NCBI RefSeq assembly: GCF_014117215.1
Contig: NZ_JACGXS010000001.1
Coordinates: 930,001 to 994,000, forward strand
DNA length: 64,000 nucleotides
Direction of reading: 5' to 3'
Source of the DNA: Stenotrophomonas tumulicola
Lineage (GTDB): Bacteria > Pseudomonadota > Gammaproteobacteria > Xanthomonadales > Xanthomonadaceae
Positions 53,138-60,022 of this stretch are shown piece by piece (position 1 is the stretch's first letter; the number at the start of each line of letters is the position of its first letter). The notes under the pieces are model-generated. The model saw nothing but the letters and a program-made list of their open reading frames with translations. It made no database searches and was not told the DNA's origin. The position numbers and the translations under genes are program-made.

Positions 53138-53276
53138 ACGGTGCCGTTCGGCGACTGCGCGAGCAGGCACGCGTCGGCCGGACGCACAAAGCGCCCAGAA
53201 ACAAGATGTGATCATGGAAAGATCCGCTAAGGGTGATCGCAGAAGGACGAACAGGCGCCTAGCGCCTGGGTCGCGA

Positions 53277-53597
53277 TCAAGCCCTGGGAGGTCTAATCAG
53301 CCTGTCGGGGGTGTGGGGCGCCACGGGCCGCTCGTAGAACACGTGCCCACCCTCATCCAGTGGCGCCTCGCCCGGCGCAAATCCGTTAGACGCCACGAAT
53401 GCACTGCTGTGATGGCAATGACCATGACCACAGGCTGGGTGTGCCTTGTCGGAGTGCCTCTCGCCTGGCCCTGCTACTTCCTGATGGGACTGCTCTTCAG
53501 AGAAACAGACCGAAGCATCGACGACAGGCACTATTACCAGCACTGCAAGTAGCAGTGCCAAGGCGTAGCGCTTGGCGTGGATGGCAAGGGAAGTCAC
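53277..53597 (-). CDS. Second CzcI-like exported His-rich leader protein
   Basis: A 106-residue protein: signal peptide (ALALLLAVLVIVPVVDAS), then a core CGHGHCHHSSAF shared almost exactly with the czcI-like protein at 48642, and a C-terminal end DRLIRPPRA. Unlike the first copy it precedes a lipid A transferase gene instead of an efflux operon, suggesting that the leader module was re-used. Function inferred only. Confidence 0.68.
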   Translation of the reverse strand: MTSLAIHAKRYALALLLAVLVIVPVVDASVCFSEEQSHQEVAGPGERHSDKAHPACGHGHCHHSSAFVASNGFAPGEAPLDEGGHVFYERPVAPHTPDRLIRPPRA

Positions 53598-53670
53598 GTG
53601 CTGCTTCGACCCATACGGACGTGGCCGGGAAGATACCTTGCATCATAGTTCTCAGCAAGCTGAGGCTTGT

Positions 53671-54387
53671 TCATGTTCTGCCCGGGCCCGGGCGGGTGGA
53701 GCGGGAGCGGGAGCGGCCGAGCACCTTGCCACCAACTGGATCCAAGGCCAGGTCTGCACCTTTCCCGCCGGTGCCTCTCAGCACGCTTGCACGCAGATCA
53801 TCTTCGGCCAGATCCACAACAACCTCAGCACCAGACCACTTCGCTCGTTCAACCTCGGCGGCCGAGGAAACGACGGCACTCGGCATGGCTCCCAGCGCTC
53901 TGCTCATCTGGATCAGTGCGTGTCCCACGGACCCGGACGCTCAAGAGATCAGCACTGTCTGCCCGTCCTTCACCTGTCCAATGCGGGTCAAAGCCTGGTA
54001 GGCGGTGACGTAGTTGATGGGAAAGGCGGCCCCCTGATCCAGGGTGATGGAATCAGGAAGGCGGATGATGCGCTTGTCCTGCACCAATGCCCACTGCTGC
54101 TGCAGGCCATCCTCAGTAATGCCGAGTGCGGCACCGCCGTAGATGGCCACGCGTGTTCCTGGCTCAAAAGCGCCGCTGTGTTCAACAATACCGGCACCGT
54201 CATTAGTCAGCACCAATGGTGCGCGTGCGTGCTCGACAATACCCGCGAGGACCTGGCTTGAAAGTGGGTTAACGGTAGCAGCGTGCATGCGAACCAACGT
54301 GTAGCCCTCACGTGGCGACGGTACTGGCCGTTGTTCAATGTGCATGGTGGGCGCAGGGCCGAATGAACTGGCTACGACTGATTTCAT
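53671..54387 (-). pseudogene. Quinone oxidoreductase-like gene with nonsense codon and lost 3' end
   Basis: A medium-chain dehydrogenase/reductase. The N-terminal GroES-like part (MKSVVASSFGPAPTMHIEQR, VVNPLSS-type loop, LDQGAAFPINYVTAYQAL) is followed by VLIS-stop-ASGSVGHALIQMS. A TGA replaces the usual Gly codon of the GASGSVG nucleotide loop in the same frame. Homology ends near LDPVGGKVLG, so the last third is also missing. No zinc ligands are seen. Confidence 0.85.
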
Positions 54388-54487
54388 AAGTACTCCTGTT
54401 GGCGAATGCCGTGTAGACGGCGCCGCTGTGAGAGAGGGCTGGGCAGTGGAGACAGGGGCACCGAAGTGCTAGATATCAGCTATCGAT

Positions 54488-55165
54488 CTATGCAGGCATT
54501 TGCCGCATCACGGCGATGGCTTCGAGAACGGCATCCGCTCCCTGATAGAGGACTTCAGAGCTCACCGGCTGCAGCTGGCCAGCAGTCTGGAGATACAGCT
54601 TTAGAACGCCCCGGACCTGTTCACTCTCCATCATGCGCTGAGTTTCATCGATGCGTTCGCAAGCCAAAAGGGCCAGCGCATCGTCAGCGTTGAGCTGCTC
54701 GGCAAACACCACTGGGTCAGAAGCGTATCCATGCCGCTCAAGGAAGCCGGACGTGATGGCCGCAGCGACCCTCGCGCTGCTGGTCTCCCGGCCGTCGATG
54801 TACCGCTGCCGCTGGAAGTGGTGGAGCAGCGGTAGCTCCAGGCGTCTGTCGAGGCCGCGCGCCAAGGTCAGTGCACGGGTCATCGGACCCGAATCGAAGC
54901 TGCCATGCGGACCGAGCAACACCTGCTGACGGTACGCCTCGCTGAATACCTGCCCGGTCAGTGCTTCAATCCTCTGATCGTTAGCCCACGCGTACTCTGC
55001 CCATTCCCGATTCTGCGGGCGAGCACCACGGCCTGTGAATAGACCGCTTGGCAATAACATCAGTTCGATAGAGGAGTCGTTAGTCAGCGCGTCGAGCGCC
55101 GGAGCGGCGGCGTAGCACAACCCGCACCACGGGTCGAATAGATAAAGCAGCGTTTTTTGCAGCAT
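54488..55165 (-). CDS. DsbA-family thiol oxidoreductase-like protein (FrnE type)
   Basis: A 225-residue thioredoxin-fold protein with the active-site motif DPWCGLCY near the N-terminus and a long helical insert (MTRALTLARGLDRRLELPLL, YIDGRETSSARVAAAI). No signal peptide from the chosen start MLQKTLLY at 55165, so it is probably cytoplasmic; the frame is open to 55222. FrnE-like proteins are linked to oxidative and metal stress. It stands alone beside the broken oxidoreductase. Confidence 0.82.
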   Translation of the reverse strand: MLQKTLLYLFDPWCGLCYAAAPALDALTNDSSIELMLLPSGLFTGRGARPQNREWAEYAWANDQRIEALTGQVFSEAYRQQVLLGPHGSFDSGPMTRALTLARGLDRRLELPLLHHFQRQRYIDGRETSSARVAAAITSGFLERHGYASDPVVFAEQLNADDALALLACERIDETQRMMESEQVRGVLKLYLQTAGQLQPVSSEVLYQGADAVLEAIAVMRQMPA

Positions 55166-55988
55166 GAGAGAAAGGGGAGGGGAGGGATCAAGCCCTACCA
55201 TATTGGATCTAAATCGGAACATATACCCCGCATTAACGACAGACTGTCAACCAGAACGAACATGTTTGCGTGTTTTACGACGTCCAAGGTACTCCCAGTC
55301 TCGCCCCCCCTTTGTTTTTGCTTCAGGCCGGCGAAGCGCCTAGACAGGACCGACCCGATGTAATTGGAAGAAGTCAGGGCATGGTGCACCGTGCAGGCAT
55401 CGCACACCGGTATACGGCGGCCTGATTCTTCGCACGCAGGCAAAATAATCGCGCCATGAGAATCGTCTACGCCACCTCGCGGGATCTGATTGGCTCGCGG
55501 GAGCGGACCGGTGCTGTATATGCAGCCGCCGCGCTGGCCGTTCATGGGTGCAGCTGGTGATTGCGCCGGCGCGAATTAACTTGGGCTCGCTGCGGGTTGA
55601 CCGCAGAAGGCCCAAATCTGGGCGTCATCTTCGGTGGCGGCGCTATCGCCAGAGAGCGGTTGATGGGCACCCGTGCCACCGCAGCCTTGAGGTGCAAACG
55701 TGGATCGTTGGGTGGCCAAGTTATGGGCACCGCGTAAGCAGAGGTCTGATGGCGGCGGCCGTTAACATAAGCTGCGTTATGCGAAGTAACGCATTGATCT
55801 TAAAAGCGTTTCCCTGCCGTGGCCGATCCTACTCCAGCAAAGAGACGTCATCAAGGCATCCGCGATGAAAGGTCTTCGCAGCCAGGCCTGAAGAAGCAGG
55901 GTTATCCTCGAACCCTCAGCTGCTTTCTCCATATGCATGGGGGAAACGTCGCGATTCCGGGTTAGCTGGCAGTTGAGTTCCCGCGAGC
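55166..55988. other. Gene-poor gap containing an inverted Xer/dif site
   Basis: No gene I can support. Short frames on both strands lack protein character or starts. The one clear element is the dif-like site at 55760. The drop in coding density begins here and lasts to about 57.7 kb, fitting a patchwork built by recombination. Confidence 0.5.
55760..55787 (-). other. Xer recombination site (pdif/dif-like), minus orientation
   Basis: Read on the minus strand: XerC arm ACTTCGCATAA, six central bases CGCAGC, XerD arm TTATGTTAACG. The XerC arm equals the form common in plasmid pdif sites, and the XerD arm differs from TTATGTTAAAT only at its outer two bases. Inverted relative to the site at 57308. 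Confidence 0.75.
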
Positions 55989-56435
55989 CTACCAGCGTGC
56001 GTCATCGCTCCAGGAGGAAAAATCTTGCTTCGCCGCCTCCAGCACGAGCGCTGGATGTAGGGCAAGAGCCTCTGCTGGACTGCCTCCGCACAATCGAGCA
56101 TGCGGAGCGATCAGCCATTCGATTTCCTCCCAACCTGACGTCGGGCCGCCGGCTGAAACGCCATATGGGCCACGCAGTAGCGACAGTACCTCCGAGAGCA
56201 CTGGCAAAGGCATCCCAGTAGAGTCCAGCTGCCATGGAGGAAAGAGAAACAGCTTCAGTTCCCCAATCCACACGCCCAGAACGCTCCCAGATTGCAGGCA
56301 CTGCGTCAGGGTGCGGCCCTGGACGGCACTCGGGCTCAGTATCGCTTCGAACGCCGCCATATCGAGCCAATCCCGCGCGGCGTTCGATCTGGCCTGAGCG
56401 AAGGCAGATGTTTCCGAAGGTATATACCCGCGCAT
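55989..56435 (-). CDS. Possible antitoxin-like protein (DUF2384/ParS-type C-terminus)
   Basis: A 148-residue cytoplasmic protein from MRGYIPSE at 56435. A helical N-terminus (AFEAILSPSAVQGRTL) is followed by SVLGVWIGELKLFLFPPWQL, then GGPTSGWEEIEWLIAPHARL and GGSPAEALALHPALVLEAA. The last part resembles the toxin-binding domain of MbcA/ParS/Xre-type antitoxins, but I am not certain of the family. No obvious partner toxin follows. It lies inside the Xer-bounded segment, where toxin-antitoxin cargo is common. Confidence 0.5.
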   Translation of the reverse strand: MRGYIPSETSAFAQARSNAARDWLDMAAFEAILSPSAVQGRTLTQCLQSGSVLGVWIGELKLFLFPPWQLDSTGMPLPVLSEVLSLLRGPYGVSAGGPTSGWEEIEWLIAPHARLCGGSPAEALALHPALVLEAAKQDFSSWSDDARW

Positions 56436-56522
56436 AGAATGCCTGCCTGGTAAATGAACAGCTCCCACAAGGATGCCACACGCTCTACTAAGGCAACCTG
56501 TGGGGGAAACGTCGCTTGAACG

Positions 56523-56696
56523 TCAGGCATCCAGCGGTTTGCCGCAACAAGGGCATTTCCCTCCTGCCAGTTCTCGATCGTATGCTGCGTTTTGGCGGTT
56601 GGCCAGCCAGACTGCTGCCACGGTAATGGAAACAACAAGCGCCACCAAGACGCCTGCGACGATGCTCATCTGTTGCAAGGTAGACAGGGAATTCAT
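56523..56696 (-). CDS. Small membrane protein with C-terminal zinc-ribbon-like knuckle
   Basis: A 57-residue protein: one membrane helix (MSIVAGVLVALVVSITVAAVWLA), a short charged stretch, and a C-terminal KCPCCGKPLDA that looks like a metal-binding knuckle. The start MNSLSTL at 56696 is preferred over an in-frame codon eight residues earlier. I do not recognise the family. It reads in the same direction as the antitoxin-like gene 87 bases downstream and is cargo of the Xer-bounded segment. Confidence 0.5.
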   Translation of the reverse strand: MNSLSTLQQMSIVAGVLVALVVSITVAAVWLANRQNAAYDRELAGGKCPCCGKPLDA

Positions 56697-56815
56697 TGCA
56701 TTGCCCACTAGGAAGACCAAGACGATGTCGCACTACAATTTTAGCCCCCAAATCGGAAGAACTTGCAGGAAATTTATCCGGAAAGGCACCCGATCTAACG
56801 TAGGCTGAGGGCTCT

Positions 56816-56852
56816 ATGGCTGAACTCTGCGGGCGATATGGCTGCATCTGAA
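56816..56852. repeat. 37-bp imperfect direct repeat, copy 1
   Basis: Starts ATGGCTGAACTCTGCGGG and ends ATGGCTGCATCTGAA; 34 of 37 positions match 57050-57086. Each copy itself contains ATGGCTG twice. Confidence 0.75.
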
Positions 56853-57049
56853 AGCTGGCCCACAGCAAGGCAGCTACTTGGAGGTCCTGCGACCAACGAG
56901 CTCCAGAAGAATTCGGGGCAAGTAATGCGTAGTTCCGCCAAATTAGCGGCGGCTTGTCCGAAGACTCGCGGAAAGATGGGCGGGTTTCCGGAGCAGAATG
57001 GGGCAGTTTCAGCTGTGAAAGGGGCAACTTGTCCGCGTCAGACAGCTGG

Positions 57050-57086
57050 ATGGCTGCACTCTGCGGGCGAGATGGCTGCATTTGAA
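57050..57086. repeat. 37-bp imperfect direct repeat, copy 2
   Basis: Starts ATGGCTGCACTCTGCGGG and ends ATGGCTGCATTTGAA; 234 bases after copy 1. Function unknown; may be leftover of a larger repeated unit. Confidence 0.75.
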
Positions 57087-57307
57087 CCCGGCGCACCCAG
57101 TCGATCCAAGGGCGGAACTTTGTTCAACCAGACAACTAGCACCCAGAAATTTCTACGACGGCTTGCGGCGGCCCAAGAATGTCTGCCTTGCGAACCAGAA
57201 TCTCTGCCTCAACGGGGCAGAATTGTCTGCTGACGAACAAGCCGATCCAAAGCTTGATCCAGTGCCAGCCAGAGCCGACGAAAGCCACCCAGCGCCGCAC
57301 GCGCTTG

Positions 57308-57335
57308 ATTGCGCATAATGTATATTATGTTCAGA
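57308..57335 (+). other. Xer recombination site (dif-like), plus orientation
   Basis: XerC arm ATTGCGCATAA, central TGTATA, XerD arm TTATGTTCAGA. The core from GCGCATAA through TTATGTT equals that of the E. coli dif site, including the six central bases. The outer part of the XerD arm has diverged. It could be the chromosomal dif, an attachment site used by a Xer-dependent phage or element, or a pdif site. Confidence 0.78.
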
Positions 57336-57488
57336 GATTGGCTGGGCAAGACTGCCTCGATGCCTGCAAGGATCACCCGGTCTGGTGAGTGGCGCTGTTG
57401 AGCGCTGCGAATTTGGGGCAGCTTGCGCGGCAACTTGTAGCAATTGATGCGCTGAGCTACGTGCAGTCCCAATGACTCGCTGTGATCT

Positions 57489-57537
57489 TGGTGCATCACC
57501 AATGGTGCGTCGCGAATCTGTTGCATCTCCAATGATG
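57489..57537. repeat. Two 19-base direct repeats spaced 30 bases apart
   Basis: TGGTGCATCACCAATGGTG and TGTTGCATCTCCAATGATG. Spaced terminal repeats of this style occur at the ends of IS21-type elements, but no transposase lies nearby, so this may be a solo end. Confidence 0.5.
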
Positions 57538-57736
57538 TTGCCAAGGCGTTGCAGCCACGCGCTTTCGAGAGCATCTAATTTGGGAGACGGCTATGACCGT
57601 CGGCTTCATTTCTGAGCTAGCTCAGCGGCTTGGACCCTCCAATTTTGAAGAGTCCAAGCGAACAATTCACTTGCTGGCTCCGGTGTCGCGGTCCCCGAGC
57701 CCCAACCACGTCAGAACCCCTTGGACTTCGGCGGTG

Positions 57737-58021
57737 TCAGTCAAGGCGCTGACTGATCCATTCCCATGTCGCCTTGCTGAGGTAGCCTTGGTACTCGCCA
57801 CGGACAAGCTGGGATACAAAAATCCCGTCATTCTTATCGAGCTTCTGTTGAAGATCGGCAGATAGATCGTGAGCGCTCATATCCCCGGACACCCAGCGGA
57901 CCGACTCCAGATCAGGATCTGCTACGTTCTGGTAGCGCTCCAGGTGCTTGAGGAACGCAGTCCTCTTTGCGTCGTAGTTGGCTTCTCGGTTCAAATTCCA
58001 GGTGACAACATAGACGGCCAT
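57737..58021 (-). CDS. Small Cas2/VapD-fold-like protein (annotated elsewhere as SinR-like)
   Basis: A 94-residue protein from MAVYVVTWNLN at 58021. A first strand YVVTWNLN, helix AKRTAFLKHLERY, strand SVRWVSG, then DLQQKLDKNDGIFVSQL and a final WEWISQRL. The single-domain layout resembles small ferredoxin-like proteins of the Cas2/VapD type that public annotation often calls SinR family. It may be a ribonuclease-like toxin or antitoxin; no catalytic proof is visible. Divergent from the intact integrase with a palindrome between. Confidence 0.55.
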   Translation of the reverse strand: MAVYVVTWNLNREANYDAKRTAFLKHLERYQNVADPDLESVRWVSGDMSAHDLSADLQQKLDKNDGIFVSQLVRGEYQGYLSKATWEWISQRLD

Positions 58022-58083
58022 TTCGATCCTTCGAGACTGACACCGAACGTGTCTCCGTGATCTTAGTAAGTGCGACATATACG

Positions 58084-58110
58084 GTTCCGATAAGATATAT
58101 TTATCGGAAC
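58084..58110. promoter_or_regulatory. 10-bp-arm inverted repeat upstream of the intact integrase
   Basis: GTTCCGATAA and TTATCGGAAC around GATATAT, between the divergent starts at 58021 and 58145. Shares the CCGATAA core with the palindrome at 36024. Operator or recombinase-binding site. Confidence 0.65.
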
Positions 58111-58144
58111 TCAGGCTATTTTTAATCCCTACTTTCAACCACTT

Positions 58145-59281
58145 ATGAGCGACCTTCTTCCAGCTCTGACCACCGCGGCTCCTGCCAATCCGACTGTGGC
58201 GCAGCTCTCGCAGTCCTCGGCGGACGCGGTGCGCGAAGTCTTCGCCGAAGCGGCCTCGGCCAACACCACGCGCAGTTACGCCACCGCCTTGCGCTACTGG
58301 GCGGCCTGGTACCAAGGCCGCTACGGAGCGGTCATCGCCATGCCGGTCGACGCGTCTTGCGTGATCCAGTTCATCATCGATCATCTGGCCCGGCGCTCAG
58401 GCGATGCCCTGACCTGGGAGCTGCCGCCGACACTGGATGCGCTTTTGGTGGAAGGCAAATTCAAGCAGCGCCAAGGACCGCTCAAGCTGTCGACCATCGT
58501 CCACCGCGTTGCGGTGCTCTCCAGCGCCCATCAATTGCTCAAGCTGGCCAATCCCTGCGAAAGCAGCGAGGTTCGGCAGCTGCTGGCCAAGGGCCGTCGC
58601 GCCGCACATAAGCGCGGCGAGCGGCCGAGCAAGAAGACGGCGATCACTGCGACCGAATTGATGGCGATGATTGCGACCTGTGAGGACGATCTTGTTGGGA
58701 AACGTGATCGTGCCCTGCTCTACTTCGCCTTCGCCAGTGGTGGGCGCCGTCGGAGCGAGACGGCCCATGCCGTCTTGAGCAAGCTTGCGCCGATCGACGG
58801 CGGCTACCTCTACCACCTGGACGTCGGCAAAACGCTTCAGGAGGGCGTCAAAGCAGGCGGCTCGCCGGACAAGCCCTTGTTAGGTCCACCGGCCGAAGCG
58901 CTTCGCACCTGGATCGAAGCGGCTGGACTGCAGGAGGGTGCCCTCTTCCGCCAATTGACACGCGGGAAAGTTGGGGCCGGCTTGTCACCCAAGTCGGTGG
59001 CCACCATCATCCAGAATCGCGCCCGCGCTGCCGGATTGGTGGGGAGCTTTGGCGGTCACAGCCTACGATCGGGTTTCGTAACGGAAGGTGCTAGGCAAGG
59101 AATTGCCCTGCCAGCCATTATGGCAATGACCGATCACCGATCGGTGGTCAGTGTCATCGGCTACTATCAGGCCGGTGCGGCCGAAACGAATCCGGCGGCT
59201 CGAATGCTGGAAGCTGCCGCAAGGTCAAGTGCCGAGCGCCCCATAGGGCGGTATGGAGACACGACGAGCGCTGAGTCCTAG
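58145..59281 (+). CDS. Tyrosine recombinase (integrase), intact
   Basis: A 378-residue site-specific recombinase. The SAM-like N-terminal domain begins ANTTRSYATALRYWAAWYQG. Catalytic residues are all visible: Arg in SGGRRRSETA, HSLRSGFVTEGA (H-x-L-R), DHRSVVSV with the last His, and the nucleophile in GYYQAG. A closely related but truncated copy lies at 35250. It likely mobilised this end of the island; no matching att repeats could be defined inside the window. Confidence 0.93.
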   Translation: MSDLLPALTTAAPANPTVAQLSQSSADAVREVFAEAASANTTRSYATALRYWAAWYQGRYGAVIAMPVDASCVIQFIIDHLARRSGDALTWELPPTLDALLVEGKFKQRQGPLKLSTIVHRVAVLSSAHQLLKLANPCESSEVRQLLAKGRRAAHKRGERPSKKTAITATELMAMIATCEDDLVGKRDRALLYFAFASGGRRRSETAHAVLSKLAPIDGGYLYHLDVGKTLQEGVKAGGSPDKPLLGPPAEALRTWIEAAGLQEGALFRQLTRGKVGAGLSPKSVATIIQNRARAAGLVGSFGGHSLRSGFVTEGARQGIALPAIMAMTDHRSVVSVIGYYQAGAAETNPAARMLEAAARSSAERPIGRYGDTTSAES

Positions 59282-60022
59282 GCAATCGTGCGGTCAAACT
59301 AGTAGAAGTATCCTTTGATCGTCGCGGCTTCGCTGCGATCTATCACTGTCGGTCTCTGATGATCTCCCGTCGCAGTCGGCCCTCACGTCACGGAGATCGG
59401 GTGATCTGTGCCCGATGCTTGAGTCGGCCGTCTCCAGTAAATCGCGCGCGGCTACACCAAAGATCCTGCGATGCTTGGCGGTGCGAAAGGCAATGGCCAC
59501 TCGACCCTGCCGTCCGATTTGCCGCTCTCGCATGGCAAGAAGAATCCCGTTTATGCGGTCATGGTCGAAGGTCCGGACGGCACCAGATTGCAAGCAGAAG
59601 CGGAGCTTCGTCTCGACCACTTTCGACCTGGCGGCTACAAACTGATTGCCTATCTCCCTAGACTCGATAAAGCTGATGTGCCCGTGATTAGCAAAGTCTG
59701 GAAGGTGTAAGTCGAGCCTCCGTTTCGGGCCGACAGCTGCCATGCTTCACCCCCGATAATTCCCCCTGCCCCCCCCTTTGTTCCGTTGATGTCCGCCTGC
59801 GGCCACATGCGTCCGATCAGCTCCTACGGACAAATGTCAGCCATGGGCTGAACAGCCGTTCTCGCGTCCGTGCGAGTGACCGATGTGATCGACGACGGAT
59901 ATACTTCGATTCACAATGCCGCTCGATGCGGCGACGGCATACCCGCTGGTGCTCGACGCCCCCGGGTTATGCTGGAGCGGCTCCCTTTTCTCAGGTTCGC
60001 ACCCACTACCCAATCCATATTT
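59282..60022. other. Gap between integrase and STAND gene
   Basis: The only protein-like frame is 59471-59710. The remainder to 60022 shows short frames without character. The AT-richer stretch GATATACTTCGATTCACAATG near 59900 could hold the promoter of the large gene that follows. Confidence 0.45.
59471..59710 (+). CDS. Hypothetical small protein
   Basis: A 79-codon frame whose second half reads like folded protein: PVYAVMVEGPDGTRLQAEAE, LRLDHFRPGGYKLIAYLPRL, then VPVISKVWKV. No signal peptide and no good ribosome site. It could be a fragment of a longer lost gene. The opposite-strand frame over the same bases is less protein-like. Not recognised. Confidence 0.35.
   Translation: MLGGAKGNGHSTLPSDLPLSHGKKNPVYAVMVEGPDGTRLQAEAELRLDHFRPGGYKLIAYLPRLDKADVPVISKVWKV

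Larger units (their letters stand above)
56697..57736. other. Gene-poor region with repeats and a dif-like site
   Basis: No supported gene. Holds two 37-bp imperfect direct repeats, a dif-like site at 57308 and a pair of 19-base repeats spaced 30 bases apart at 57489. Frames in it are short or without protein character. It looks like an old recombination patch. Confidence 0.5.

Noticed and set aside
53941..53956. Selenocysteine use of the TGA in the oxidoreductase
   Set aside because: The family has Gly at this position, no SECIS-like structure is apparent, and the gene is also truncated.
55760..55793. Integron attC-like reading of the GTTAAC...TAACGC inverted repeat
   Set aside because: No integron integrase or cassette layout, and the XerC-6-XerD arrangement matches dif-type sites far better.
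56816..57537. CRISPR array
   Set aside because: Only two diverged copies of each repeat with irregular spacing and no cas genes.
57593..57865. 90-codon + frame before the SinR-like gene
   Set aside because: Overlaps the better-supported minus-strand gene by 129 bases and loses protein character halfway.
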